Position numbers and translations under genes: made by a program
Notes under the pieces: model-generated
Told to the model about the DNA's origin: nothing
Databases searched by the model: none
What the model saw: only the letters and a program-made list of their open reading frames with translations
Assembly: GCA_963966185.1 (NCBI GenBank)
Contig: CAWZYM010000106.1
Location: forward strand, 62,001 to 126,000
Source of the DNA: Rhabditoides inermis
Taxonomy: Eukaryota > Nematoda > Chromadorea > Rhabditida > Rhabditidae
Direction: 5' to 3'
DNA: 64,000 nt
In this document: positions 36,033 through 49,274 of the stretch, piece after piece
Position numbering within the stretch: the stretch's first letter is position 1
Layout: every line of letters starts with the position of its first letter

Positions 36033-36119
36033 GTCTCCTCTCACGTCTCCGCTGCGGTCACAGAATTTTTCTAGAGACAGTAATATGGTCTTTTCTGTAT
36101 ACTCTCACGTCTTCGATGC

Positions 36120-37250
36120 TGTCACGACAATTTTCTAGGACAGTTCGATCGTCTCTTTTGTCTACTCTCACCTCTCCGCATCGATCACAACACTTTTCTA
36201 GAAACAGTTCTATGCTCTCTTCTGTCTACTCTCACGCCTCCGCATCGATCACAACACTTTTCTAGAATCAGTTCTATGCTCTCTTCTGTCTACTCTCACG
36301 TCTCCGCATCGATCAAATCACTTTTTCTAGAAGCAGTTCTATGCTCTCTTCTGTCTACTCTCACGTCTCTGCATCGATCACATCACTTTTCTAGAGACAG
36401 TTCTATGCTCTCTTCTGTCTACTCTCACATCTCCGCATCGATCACAACAGTTTTCTAGAGACAGTTCTATGCTCTCTTCTGTCTACTCTCACGCCTCCGC
36501 ATCGATCACAACACTTTTCTAGAATCAGTTCTATGCTCTCTTCTGTCTACTCTCACGTCTCCGCATCGATCAAATCACTTTTTCTAGAAGCAGTTCTATG
36601 CTCTCTTCTGTCTACTCTCACGTCTCTGCATCGATCACATCACTTTTCTAGAGACAGTTCTATGCTCTCTTCTGTCTACTCTCACATCTCCGCATCGATC
36701 ACAACAGTTTTCTAGAGACAGTTCTATGCTCTCTTCTGTCTACTCTCACGCCTCCGCATCGATCACAACACTTTTCTAGAATCAGTTATATGCTCTCTTC
36801 TGTCTACTCTCACGTCTCCGCATCGATCAAATCACTTTTTCTAGAAGCAGTTCTATGCTCTCTTCTGTCTACTCTCACGTCTCTGCATCGATCACATCAC
36901 TTTTCTAGAGACAGTTCTATGCTCTCTTCTGTCTACTCTCACGTCTCCGCATCGATCACAACACTTTTCTAGAAACAGTTATATGCTCTCTCTCTTCTGT
37001 CTACTCTCACGTCTCCGCTGCGGTAAAAACATTTTTCTAGAAACAATTCTTTGGTCTCTTCTGCCAGTTCTCACGTCTCCGCTTCTGTCAAAAACAATTA
37101 TCTAGAAACAGCTCAATGCTATCTCTTGTATACTATCACTTCTCCGCTGTGGTCACTGTAATTTTCAAGAGATAGTTCTATGGTCACTTCTGTCTACTCT
37201 CACGTCTCCGCGGCGGTGAAAACAGTTTTCTAGATACAGTACTATTATCT
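36120..37250 (+). repeat. 64-bp minisatellite with 257-bp higher-order repeat (C1)
   Basis: 64-bp units with cttctgtctactctcacg and cgcatcgatcac, related to the arrays at 7187 and 15054 (catcggtcgcg there). From about 36276 four units form a 257-bp block (4 x 64 + 1) that repeats at 36276, 36533 and 36790; the extra base is in ctttttctagaagcag. Units become degenerate after 37010. Confidence 0.92.
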
Positions 37251-38733
37251 CTGTTGCCCACTCTCACTCTCAAATTGTACAATGCTCTCACATTCTGATT
37301 TTTATTGTCGCTAGAGTAAGCAAGTATTACATCAAACATTATTTGCGCTGGAGAACGAAGCGGAGTAGCAAATCATGTAAAAAAAATTATGACTCAACAT
37401 CAATTACAGAAATCATTCATTATTTAATCACAGTCTTCGTAATTTGGAATGAGTCTTGCACTTGATGCTCACCTCACCTCACTTCCATTCTTTACTGAAC
37501 TGCTCAAAAGACAACGCATTTTTTTCTGTAATAACGAGAGCATAACAGTCTTGATAATGTTCTATTAACAAAGAAACGAAAGATGAAATATATGTCTACA
37601 ATGCAGTGACCTTTTCATGCGACGGCTGACAGAAAGCACGCCGGCTGGCACGCCCTCGCATAATCTGCGCTTGCTGTGGAAGAAGTATGAAAGAGTATGA
37701 CAATGAAAGTTTTTTCTACAACACTATGTACCCGATCAGTCATTGTTTTCAATCCATATTTCTATAATACACATACAATGACCTTGTTGCCACGGCTGAG
37801 AGAAAATACGCCGGTTGTGCGCGCCCTAAGTGTTGTGCGCATGTTTGAAGTAGCTTGATCAAGTTTGAAGTTTGTTTGATCTTTACAAACCATTATATAA
37901 CGACTGAACTCGTTTTGCCAAACTTTCCTGGTCTTTTCCAATCTTCAACTCTTCGTTTCGTCGAAGTTATGCGTTGAAGCTAGAAATTTTGTCTTTTTTT
38001 AACTGAATCAATCTATTAATGATTTTATTTACACGTGTTTCTAATGAACTATGTAGATATGGGTCAGTAATTGCGAATGCCAACTAATTGGTATTGATCT
38101 GTTGACCTCGCGGCTGGTAGCGAGCAACCCGGAGGGCGCGACCCCAGCAAGTAGCGCGCGCTCAAAAATGATCTAATATCATATGAAGATGAAGTCCGAT
38201 CGTTCTGAAACTTTGACAGTAGGGCTTATATGCCCATAAAAGCTTAAGTTTACAAATTGGACACTCTATATCGCCTGTACGAAAAGTCGATCAGATTTGC
38301 TTTATTTCGCGACTTTTCGAAAAATGAAACATGCTTCTATACTCTCTTTTACGTGATCTATCTTCTATTCAATTTTTATAGAAATCGAAGATCATGAATT
38401 TTGGGTGCATTTTGGGTACATTCGCCTATTTGGGCATGAAGATGAGGTCACAGTCGCCTGCTATCGCGGCTATCGATTTTTTCTAGGTCGATTCACCCAC
38501 CCATCAAGTTTCGTTCGATTTGAAACATTTTGAAATTTTTCTTCATAGTTAAGAGATTAGGTGACAACTATGATAAGAAGATCGCTATTGACGAGATATT
38601 TGGAATTTTGCGTTCTCGGGTATTGAAGAAACTTTCTAGAAGAAATCAGAAAATAGGGTATACTTTGAAAAGAGATATCTCTCCGGAAAGAATGACAGAC
38701 AGACACCATAGTAAATATTAGTATGAAAGGGGG
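37251..38733 (+). other. Conserved non-coding tail of C1
   Basis: Carries the tail blocks shared with C2, C3 and the copies at 8576 and 16641: cacagtcttcgtaatttgga, gcgacggctgacagaaag, gttgacctcgcggctggtag, ggcatgaagatgaggtcaca and ttgacgagatatttggaatt. A 63-codon open stretch at 38530-38721 lies in the most conserved part but is broken in the other copies. Confidence 0.7.
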
Positions 38734-39051
38734 ACTAGCGCTCCGGCGCGCTGTCGCGCGCCTCCGCACTAGGTATACGAAAATAGAAAAATAGAAGAAT
38801 AGTTCGTCTTGCATGTTTGATAGTTGATTGCTCTCTAATGACTCTTGCGAAGATACATACACGCAAGGGTTGTAGTTGAAGTGTTCAAGTTCTATGCATT
38901 TTGTATATGTAGCTTAATTTTTGTCTTTTCTAACTATCTCTCCTACTTCTTTTTCACTTATTTTATGTTTCACAGATGTACACCGCCCCATCTCTTTCTC
39001 CTCTACACTGTTCTGTCTACTTTCCATCCTATCTCCCTCCTCCTCCCCCCG

Positions 39052-39090
<39 letters not shown>

Positions 39091-39457
39091 TCGACACAGT
39101 TCTACTCTCCCCTATCTCTCCTCTCTCTCTCTCTTCTCCCTCTCCCACTGTCGCGCTATCTCTTTCTCTCTTTCTCTCTCAGTATTATATTCTCTAGAAA
39201 CAGTATTATAATATTAGTATTGTCTACTGTCAACTTTCTAGAGACAATACTAATACTATGCTCTTGTTTGTCTACTGCATCCTTTTCTTCTACTGTGACA
39301 ACAACTTTCTAGAGACATTACTATGTTTTATTCTGTCTACTTTCACCTCTCGTCACCTCTTCCACTCTCACTCTCACATCTGCAGTAATCACTATCACTG
39401 CGACTTTCGAGAGACAGTTATGTCTACTCTCCCTTCTCTCTCCTCTTTTCTCTCTCC

Positions 39458-39508
<51 letters not shown>

Positions 39509-40877
39509 TCTCTCTCTTGTATACTTTCACGTCCCCGCTGCGGTGACAACAACTTTTTAGAGACAGTACTATGGTACCTTCTGTCTACTCTTCTATTCTC
39601 ACATCTGCAGTAGTCACTGCGACTTTCGAAAGACAGTTATGTAAAAACTTTTTTAAACAGAAAGTACTACTCTCTTCTCTACTGTCTTCTCTCCCTACTG
39701 TCTACTCTCTCACGTTCTAAAAATATAATTTGACCGCCTGTGCTTGCCAAATGACATGTAAGGTGAACTCGATTCTCACCTCACCTCACTTCCACTCGAC
39801 ACTGTACTGCATCGAAAAGCGGAATTTCAGGCTGAATATGTACAAGAGTACAAGTAATAAACTCAAAACTTAGTTTCAACTGAAAAAAAGAAGCAGTACA
39901 TAGTTCTATATTACGTCTACAATGACTTCGAGAAAAGAAGCCGGCTGGCGCGCCCTCACACACGTTGTGCGCACGTGTAAAGGAGTTTGAAACAGTTTGA
40001 GGTTGATTTGATCGTTAGAAAGCACTATCTATTAACGTCTCGAAACATTTTACTTAACTTTCTCAACCTTCAACTTTTCGTTTTGTCAAAGTTATTTGTT
40101 GAAGATAGAAATTTTGTCTTTTTCAACTGACTCAATCCAATATTGTTATATTTAGACATATTCCTATAAAAAAGACACAACTGAGTGGATATGGGTCAGT
40201 GATTGCGAATGCCAACTATTCGATATCGATCGGTTGACCTGGCGGCTGTTAGCGAGCAATCCGGTGGGCGCGACCCCAGCAAGTAACGCGCGCGCAGAAA
40301 ATGTCTAATACTGTATGAAGACAAAGTCCGATCGATCTGAAACTTTGACAGAAGGGCTTTTTTGCTCATAAAAGCTTAAGTTTACAAATTGGACCCTCTA
40401 TCTCGTCTGTACGAAAAGTCGATCATATTCGCCATATTTGGTGACTTTTCAAAAAAGGAAACCAGTTTCTATAATCTGTTATACGTAATCTTTCTTCTAT
40501 TCAATTTTGATAGAAATCGAAGATCATGAATTTTGGGTGCATTTTGGGTACATTCGCCTATTTGGGCATGAAGATGAGGTCACAGGCAGCTGGTATCGCG
40601 GCTATCGACTTTTTCTAGGTCGATTCACCTACTCTCCAAATTTGATTCTCATTGAAGTATTTTGAAATTTTTCTTCATAGTTAAGAGATTAGGTGATAAC
40701 TATGATTAGGAGATCGCTATTGACGAGATATTTGGAATTTTGCGTTCTCAGGTATTGAAGAAACTTTCTAGAAAAAATGAGTAGTTAGAGTAGACTTTGA
40801 AAAGAGATATCTCTCCGGAAGGACAGACAGACAGACAGACAGACAGACACCATAGTAAATATTAGTATGAAAGGGGG
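38734..40877 (+). mobile_element. Helentron-like element C2 (short)
   Basis: Same head palindrome (38734-38772; ctgtcgcgcgcctccgc variant), CT-rich stretches, then only a few diverged units with tctctagaaacag and actttctagagacag instead of a full minisatellite, then the conserved tail and gacagacagacagacagaca (about 40826-40848), ccatagtaaatatta and ggggg. It ends at the actag of C3. Confidence 0.6.
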
Positions 40878-41120
40878 ACTAGCGCTCCGGCGCGCTACCG
40901 CGCGCCTTCGCACTAGGTATCCAAGAATAGAAAATAGAATAGTAATTCATCTTGCTGATTGTTCTCTATTGATTCTTACGGAGAGACATCCACGTGAAAG
41001 GACTGTGTATCTCTTTCACTTTCTGTCTTTCTAACTATCTCTCTCCTACTTTCTCTATCTTTCTTCTGTCTCACTTTCATTATTTTTTTTACATATATAC
41101 ACTCTCTTTCCCTCTTTCGT

Positions 41121-41187
<67 letters not shown>

Positions 41188-44100
41188 GTCTACTCTCACG
41201 TCTCCGCGGCGATGACAAGAACTTTTTAGAGACAATTATATGGTATGTTCTTTCTACTCTCACGTCTTTGCTGCTGTCACGACAATTTTCTAGAGACAGT
41301 TCCGTGGTCTCTTCTGTCTAATTTCACATCTTTGCTGCTGTCACGACAATTTTCTAGAGACAATTCGAACGTCTCTTCTGTCTACTCTCACGTCTCCGCA
41401 TCGATCACAACATTTTTCTAGAAGCAGTTCTATGATCTCTTCTGTCTACTCTCACGTCTCCGCATCGATCACATCACTTTTCTAGAAGCAGTTCTATGCT
41501 CTCTTCTGTCTACTCTCACGTCTCCGCATCGATCACATCACTTTCTAGAAGCAGTTCTGTGCTCTCTTCTGTCTACTCTCACGTCTCCGCATCGATCACA
41601 TCACTTTCTAGAAGCAGTTCTATGCTCTCTTCTGTCTACTCTCACGTCTCCGCATCGATCACATCACTTTCTAGAAGCAGTTCTATGATCTCTTCTGTCT
41701 ACTCTCACGTCTCCGCATCGATCACATCACTTTTCTAGAAGCAGTTCTATGCTCTCTTCTGTCTACTCTCACGTCTCCGCATCGATCACATCACTTTCTA
41801 GAAGCAGTTCTATGATCTCTTCTGTCTACTCTCACGTCTCCGCATCGATCACATCACTTTCTAGAAGCAGTTCTATGATCTCTTCTGTCTACTCTCACGT
41901 CTCCGCATCGATCACATCACTTTTCTAGAAGCAGTTCTATGCTCTCTTCTGTCTACTCTCACGTCTCCGCATCGATCACATCACTTTCTAGAAGCAGTTA
42001 TGTGCTCTCTTCTGTCTACTCTCACGTCTCCGCATCGATCACAACACTTTTTAAGAAGCAGTTCTATGCTCTCTTCTGTCTACTCTCACGTCTCCGCATC
42101 GATTACAACACTTTTCTAGAAGCAGTTCTATGCACTCTTCTGTCTACTCTCACGTCTCCGCATCGATCACATCACTTTTCTAAAAGCAGTTCTATGCTCT
42201 CTTCTGTCTACTCTCACGTTTCCGCATCGATCACAACACTTTTCTAGAAGCAGTTCTATGCTCTCTTCTGTCTACTCTCACGTCTCCGCAACGATCACAA
42301 CACTTTTCTAAAAGCAGTTCTATGCTCTCTTCTGTCTACTCTCACGTCTCCGCATCGATCACATCACTTTTCTAGAAGCAGTTCTATGCTCTCTTCTGTC
42401 TATTCTCACGTTTCCGCATCGATCACATCACTTTCTAGAAGCAGTTCTATGATCTCTTCTGTCTACTCTCACGTCTCCGCATCGATCACATCACTTTCTA
42501 GAAGCAGTTCTATGATCTCTTCTGTCTACTCTCACGTCTCCGCATCGATCACAACACTTTTTAAGAAGCAGTTCTATGCTCTCTTCTGTCTACTCTCACG
42601 TCTCCGCATCGATTACAACACTTTTCTAGAAGCAGTTCTATGCACTCTTCTGTCTACTCTCACGTCTCCGCATCGATCACATCACTTTTCTAAAAGCAGT
42701 TCTATGCTCTCTTCTGTCTACTCTCACGTTTCCGCATCGATCACAACACTTTTCTAGAAGCAGTTCTATGCTCTCTTCTGTCTACTCTCACGTCTCCGCA
42801 ACGATCACAACACTTTTCTAAAAGCAGTTCTATGCTCTCTTCTGTCTACTCTCACGTCTCCGCATCGATCACATCACTTTTCTAGAAGCAGTTCTATGCT
42901 CTCTTCTGTCTATTCTCACGTTTCCGCATCGATCACATCACTTTCTAGAAGCAGTTCTATGATCTCTTCTGTCTACTCTCACGTCTCCGCATCGATCACA
43001 TCACTTTCTAGAAGCAGTTCTATGATCTCTTCTGTCTACTCTCACGTCTCCGCATCGATCACATCACTTTTCTAGAAGCAGTTCTATGCTCTCTTCTGTC
43101 TACTCTCACGTCTCCGCATCGATCACATCACTTTCTAGAAGCAGTTATGTGCTCTCTTCTGTCTACTCTCACGTCTCCGCATCGATCACAACACTTTTTA
43201 AGAAGCAGTTCTATGCTCTCTTCTGTCTACTCTCACGTCTCCGCATCGATTGCAACACTTTTCTAGAAGCAGTTCTATGCACTCTTCTGTCTACTCTCAC
43301 GTCTCCGCATCGATCACATCACTTTTCTAAAAGCAGTTCTATGCTCTCTTCTGTCTACTCTCACGTTTCCGCATCGATCACAACACTTTTCTAGAAGCAG
43401 TTCTATGCTCTCTTCTGTCTACTCTCACGTCTCCGCAACGATCACAACACTTTTCTAAAAGCAGTTCTATGCTCTCTTCTGTCTACTCTCACGTCTCCGC
43501 ATCGATCACATCACTTTTCTAGAAGCAGTTCTATGCTCTCTTCTGTCTATTCTCACGTTTCCGCATCGATCACAACACTTTTCTAGAAGCAGTTTTATGC
43601 TCTCTTCTGTCTACTCTCACGTCTCCGCATCGATCACAACACTTTTCTAGAAGCAGTTCTATGCACTATTCTGTCTACTCTCACGTCTCCGCGGCGGTGA
43701 AAACAATTTTCTAGATACAGTACTATCATCTCTGTTGCCCACTCTCACTCTCAAATTGTACAATGCTCTCACATTCTGATTTTTTTTGTCGCTAGAGTGA
43801 GCAAGTATTACATCAAATATTATTCGCGCTCGAGAACGAAGCGGGGTAGCAAGTCATGTAAAAAATATGACTCAACATCAATTACAGATATCATTCAATA
43901 TTTAATCACAGTCGTCGTAACTTGGAATGAGTCTTGCACTTGATGCTCACCTCACCTCACTTCCATTCTTTACTGAACTGCTCAAAAGACAACGCGTTTT
44001 TCAGTAATAACGAGAGCATAACAGTCTCGATAAAACAATGTTCTATTAACAAAAAAACGAAAGAAGAAATATATGTCTACAATGCAGTGACCTTTCCATG

Positions 44101-45224
44101 CGACGGCTGACAGAAAGCACGCCGGCTGGCACGCCCCTCGCATAATCTGCTTGCTGTAGTAGTAGTATGAAGAGTATGACAACGAAAGTTTTTTCTACAA
44201 CACTATGTACCCGATCAGTCACTGTTTTCAATCCGTATTTCTATCATACACATACAATGACCTCGTTGCCACGGCTGAGAGAAATTACGCCGGTGGGCGC
44301 GCCCTAAGTGTTGTGAGCATGTTTGAAGTAGCTTGATAAAGTTTGAAGTTTGTTTGATCTTTACAAACCATTATATAACGATAGAACTCGTCTTGCCAAA
44401 CTTTTACTTGTCTTTTCCACAATCTTCAACTCTTCGTTTCGTTGAAGTTATGCGTTGAAGCTAGAAATTTTGTCTTTTTCAACTGAATCAATCTATTATT
44501 GATTTTATTTACACGTATTTCTATCGAACAAGTGCACCACTATGTGGATATGGGTCAGTAAATGCGAATGCCAACTAATTGGTATTGATCTGTTGACCTC
44601 GCGGCTGGTAGCGAGCAACCCAGAGGGCGCGACCCCAGCAAGTAGCGCGCGCTCAAAAATGATCTAATATCATATGAAGACAAAGTCCGATCGTTCTGAA
44701 ATTTTGACAGTAGGGCTTATATGCCCATAAAAGCTTAAGTTTACAAATTGGACACTCTATATTGCCTGTACGAAAAGTCGATCATATTTGCTTTATTTCG
44801 CGACTTTTCGAGAAATGAAACAAATTTCTATACTCTTTTTTACGTAATCTATCTTCTATTCAATTTTTATAGAAATCGAAGACCATGAAATTTGGGTGCA
44901 TTTTGGGTACATTCGCCTTTTTGGGCATGAAGATGAGGTCACAGCCAGCTGGTATCGCGGCTATCGATTTTTTCTAGGTCGATTCACCTATCCTCCAAAT
45001 TTCGTTCAAATTGAAGTATTTTGAAAATTTTCTCCATAGTTAAGAGATTAGGTGATAACTATGATCAGAAGATCGCTATTGACGAGATATTTGGAATTTT
45101 GCGTTCTCGGGTATTGAAGAAACTTTCTAGAAAAAATCAGCAAATAAGGTACACTTTGAAAAGAGATATCTCTCCGGAAAGAATGACAGACACACACCAT
45201 AGTAAATATTAGTCTCAATGGGGG
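40878..45224 (+). mobile_element. Helentron-like element C3 (long)
   Basis: Head palindrome at 40878-40917, CT run at about 41130-41190, a large minisatellite (about 41390-43700), the conserved tail (about 43740-45200) and the end cacaccatagtaaatattag with ggggg before actag at 45225. It is the largest C unit because of minisatellite growth. Confidence 0.6.
41390..43700 (+). repeat. 62-64-bp minisatellite of C3, about 36 units
   Basis: Same family as C1, with 64-bp and 62-bp unit variants (acttttctagaagcag and actttctagaagcag). Multi-unit blocks are copied within the array: the signature cttttctaaaagcagttcta near 42175, 42300, 42685, 42810, 43325 and 43450, and the signature cactttttaagaagcag near 42048, 42555 and 43195. 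Blocks of about 510 and 640 bp therefore duplicated recently. Confidence 0.93.
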
Positions 45225-47268
45225 ACTAGCCCGAGCGGCGCTGGCGCGCCGCTCGGGCTAGGGCCGCCTTCGGCGGCCTCAACACTCAAACATCAAAACT
45301 GAAATCATAATTCAAATCTACTACTACATGTTAGAGACGTTCTACTACTACATGTTAGAGACGTTTTAACACATTTCTGAATTGTTTACAAACTTGTTTA
45401 TTTGTTTACTTCACTTGTAGACAACAATTATGAATTCAGTACTTGGTCTAGTACACGTTAGATACCTTTAAAATGAGATTCGGAGTTGTTTACAAGTTTG
45501 TTTACTTGTTTACTTTTCATGTGAACAGCAAATTTGAACTCACTACATGGTCTAGTACACGTTAGATACTTCTGAAATGAAATTTTGTGTTGTTTACTTC
45601 TTTGTTTACTTGTTGACATGAGGTGTTTACTAACAAAAATGTACTTGTGTACTCTTGTTATGGTATGAGTATGAAGTGTCTACCTTGAAAAGCTCGCCTC
45701 CGGCCGCTAGTGGCGGCGCTTCGCGCCGCGTTTGCTCCAAGGCTCGCGCGCCTTCGGCGCGCTCGCCTTTCCGCTCTAAAACCTCTAAATATATACTCAT
45801 AACATAATTTCAAACAACAAATTTGAATATTCATATTTTGAAAACGGAATGAGTATTTCATTTGAAATTGATATGGTGTGAACGGCCGAGTGTCTTCTAT
45901 CATCAACTGAAGTTTGATATTTTAGTCTTCAAAACTAACAAAGATATTCAAGGTTTTTGCGTTTTGCATCTTACGTGATTGATCCTGTCAGAAAATGAAA
46001 AATGCTGTAAAACTTTTTTGAACTGGTATTTTGAAATGAAACTGTAAAACTGTAAATAGCATGCATGGTTCATGTTACTGTGCGAGTTTCATGACAAAAT
46101 ATGAAGTTTAAAGGTTCAAACATAGAAAGGTTCAAACACGAGCCTCGAAGCGCAGTGCGGCGGCTTCGCCGCCGCACTGCGCTTCGAGGCTCGCGCGCCT
46201 TCGGCGCGCTCGCCTCTTCGCGTCAACTCATCAAAAACTCCAATCTGAACTCTCCTATGGCTCTAATCCACATCAGACAATGAAATCTAAAGTTTTATAG
46301 TTGTTTACATTTTTGTTTACTTGTTTACCTGACTTGTAAACACTATGTTTGAACTCTCCTGCAGGTTTAGTATCAATTAGATCCCAAAATCGCTAGTTTT
46401 GGAGTTGTTTACAACTTTGTTTACTTGTTTACTTGTCATGTAAACATCAGATATGAACTCTTCATCGAGTCTAGTACACTTTAGATATCAAAATCTATAG
46501 TTTTGGAGTTGTTTACAAATTTGTTTACTCGTTTACCTGACTTGTAAACACTATCTTTGAACTCTCCTGCAGGTTTAGTATCGATATCAAAATCAGGAGA
46601 TTTGGACTTGTTTACTTTTTTGTTTACTTGTTTACCTAAGTTGTTTACCTAAAAATTGTATTTATTTACTTGTTGCCTGTACCAAGTATGAACCTTGTAC
46701 CTCAAAAAATACCCCAGTTATCGATTTTAAAGTGTTTCTGAGTAATTAAAAAGTGAAATTTTGAAAATTAAATAAAATTCAAAAAATAGATAAAAATCTG
46801 GTGATTTGTATAGCAGATGTTATTGTTGTACTGATAATTAAATGATAAAATCCAGCTTCCAACTGTCTCATTAGCGGACACAGTAGATGGTTTTGTAATC
46901 TGGCTCTGAAAACAGGCACTTATATTGAGTGGTGTTTACTTCTTTGTTTACTTGTTTACTTAACTTGTTTACATAAAGTTAGTTACTTGTCTACATGTTA
47001 GTTGTAGAAAATATCAGTACTGTATCATGTTTGTGGATCACAGTTATGAGTACTGAAACCTAAAAAATGCTCGAAAAATCGATATTTTCAGGTGTATCTA
47101 CATGTGCAGGTGAGCTGGGTTAATGAAAATGGAACGATTGCGTACGGTCAAGGGACCCATCAAATCGTGCCGAGTTGACAAAGATCGGACTTTTGAGACT
47201 TGAGATATGAGCCTGGAAAAACATACATACGCCATAGCAAATTTTATATAGCCCCTGCCGCCGGGGCG
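45225..47268 (+). mobile_element. Helentron-like unit D1, composite
   Basis: Opens with a type A head: ctagcccgagcggcgc and its complement (16-bp perfect arms, 4-base loop, 45226-45261), then a small hairpin ggccgccttcggcggcc. Partial type B heads at about 45690-45775 and 46136-46215 show that it is a composite of truncated units. It is filled with TTGTTTAC-rich repeats and ends gccatagcaaattttatata, gccccnnngccggggc, gactag. Confidence 0.6.
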
Positions 47269-48318
47269 ACTAGCGGGCCGGAGGCTCGCTTCGCTCGCCT
47301 CCGGCCCGCTAGTGGCGGCGGCTTCGCCGCCGCACTGCGCTCCGAGGCTCGCGCGCCTTCGGCGCGCTCGCCTCTCCGCGTCAACTCATCAAAAATCTAA
47401 TCTGATTTCGCTTATGTCTCTAGTACACCTCAGACGTCGAAATCTAAAGTTTTTGAGTTGTTTACAGTTTCGTTTAAGTGTTTATCTGACTTGTAAACTT
47501 TACTTTTGAACTCAGTATTTCGAGTACTACATGTTAGAGAACCTTAAAACACATTTCTGAGTTGTTTACAAATTTGTTTACTTGTTTACTTATCTTGTAA
47601 ACAACAAATATGAACTCAGTACTTGGTGTAGTACACGTTAGATACCTTTGAAATGAGATTTGGAGTTGTTTACTTTTTTGTTTACTTGTTTACCTAAGTT
47701 GTTTACCTATGATTTTGTATTTGTTTACTTGTTACCTGTACCAAGTTTGAGTCCTCTACCTTGAAAACTAACCGAGTTATTAATTTTAGATTATTTTTGA
47801 GTATTGAAAAAGGCGAAAATTGAAAAATTAAATAAAATTCAAACATTAAATAAAAATCTGAAATAATTCATGAATAAATGTAAGACGGTAGTGATAATTA
47901 AATAAGAAAATCCAGGTGTCAACTCTCACCTAGACGAAAGTTACGGGGTCGTAAAGTGAAATTTGAAGTTTATGCTAATTTATCTCAGGTGAGAGATGAC
48001 AGGTGACAGGTGTGACGGTACCTGGCAGGTACTTAGGACCGAGGGTGTCATTGGTTAAAGGGATGAGAGAATTGAAAACAAAAATTTCAAAAATTTCAAA
48101 ATCCATGTGGTCCCCCCTTCAGAAAATTCAAATTTCTTCCGACAGGTGTATCTACCTGTACAGGTGAGCTAGGTGAACGAAAATAGAACGATTGCGTGCG
48201 GTCGAGGGACCGATGAAAACGTCTCGAGTTGAGTCGGATTGGTACTTTGGGACTTGAGATACGTGCCCGGAACGACAGACACGTACCATAGCAAATTTTA
48301 TATAGCCCTGCCAGGGCA
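47269..48318 (+). mobile_element. Helentron-like unit D2 (type B head)
   Basis: Head of nested palindromes: ctagcgggccggaggc with its perfect complement gcctccggcccgctag around an 11-base loop, then gcggcggcttcgccgccgc and gcgcgccttcggcgcgc. It is followed by forkhead-like repeats and a 3' part with caggtgagctaggtgaacg, then tagcaaattttatatagccc and ctgccagggcaactag. Confidence 0.6.
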
Positions 48319-49274
48319 ACTAGCCCGAGCGGCGCTGGCGCGCCGCTCGGGCTAGGGCCGCCTTCGGCGGCCTCACCACTCCAACATCAAAACTGAAATC
48401 ATAAATCAAATCTAATTTAAGAACTAATGCTTGCTCACAAACCTCTAATTTAACTAAGAATTACATTACACCACTAAATACCAAAATTTAAGACAAATTG
48501 ACGTTGTTTACAATTTTGTTTACTTGTTTACACTTTATGTAAACAACATTTATGCACTCGCCTCCAAGTCTACTACACGTTACACATCTCTAAAACACAG
48601 TTTCGGGTTGTTTACACAATTGTTTACTTGTTTACAACAATTGTAAACAACATTTTTGAACACACCAAGAATGTTACTAAACATTTGATATCTTTAAAAC
48701 ACATTTTCAGGTTGTTTACATAGTTGTTTACTTGTTTACATCACCTGTAAACAACATTTTTGAACTCGTCTCTCGATCTACATCATCTTAGATACCTTCA
48801 AAACAAACTTTGAATTTGTTGACAAAGTTGTTTACTTGTTGACAAACATGTAAACAACAACATCGCTGACTTGCCTCCAGGTCACGTACCAAGTTTGGAC
48901 TCTTTGGCTTCAAAACTGACCGAGATACAACATTACCATATTTGGAATTATGCAAATGAGGTCATTAATCAAAATTTAAATCATTGACCCTACAGTACCC
49001 TAACCCTAAAAGGGAATCTCAGTAGCTCAAAAACTAACCATAGTTTACATAGAACTGGCCATTTTTCAGATTCTATGTTCTCAGATATGCAAATTTTCCA
49101 GGGAGAACCCCTATAAGGAATGGTCAGATCAGGACCCCAGGTAAACGATTGCGTGCGGTGACCACCTAGGATCTAATTTCCATACCTCAACCCCCAACGA
49201 TCACTACAACTTGAGATACAACTGCGGAACGACAGACAGACACCATAGCATAATTTATAGGGGGTGGGCGGGCG
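48319..49274 (+). mobile_element. Helentron-like unit D3 (type A head)
   Basis: Type A palindrome and ggccgccttcggcggcc hairpin, then three or four repeats of a block of about 120 bp with gttgtttac, tgtttacttgtttac and gtaaacaac, then cttgagatacaactgcgg, gacagacagacaccatag, cataatttatag, ggggtgggcgggcgactag. Confidence 0.6.

Larger units (their letters stand above)
35669..38733 (+). mobile_element. Helentron-like element C1
   Basis: Starts at actagcgctccggcgcgctg with a GC-rich palindromic head (35669-35707), followed by a unique stretch, a long (CT)n run (about 35950-36030), the 64-bp minisatellite, a conserved non-coding tail, then gacagacagacaccatag, aatatta and ggggg just before the next actagcgctccgg at 38734. 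Head hairpin, central tandem repeats, short GACA repeats near the 3' end and a CTAG terminus together resemble HINE/DINE-1-type non-autonomous Helentrons. No transposition protein is encoded. Confidence 0.6.

Noticed and set aside
35743..36138. Long Ser/Leu/Phe-rich frames across CT runs (also near 38845-39560 and 40976-41263)
   Set aside because: Low-complexity translation of microsatellites.
38530..38721. 63-codon frame shared by C1 and C3 (also 45021-45212)
   Set aside because: It is in the conserved tail, but C2 and the copies near 10860 and 18190 have stops in it; conservation is better explained by element ancestry.
36276..43394. Repeated open frames beginning MLSSVYSHVSAS in the minisatellites
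   Set aside because: They are the translation of the 64-bp units; phase shifts at each unit and one-base indels show no coding constraint.
48985..49000. ccctaaccctaa resembling telomere repeats
   Set aside because: Only two units, and the neighbouring unit D4 has a diverged version; it is part of the D repeat.
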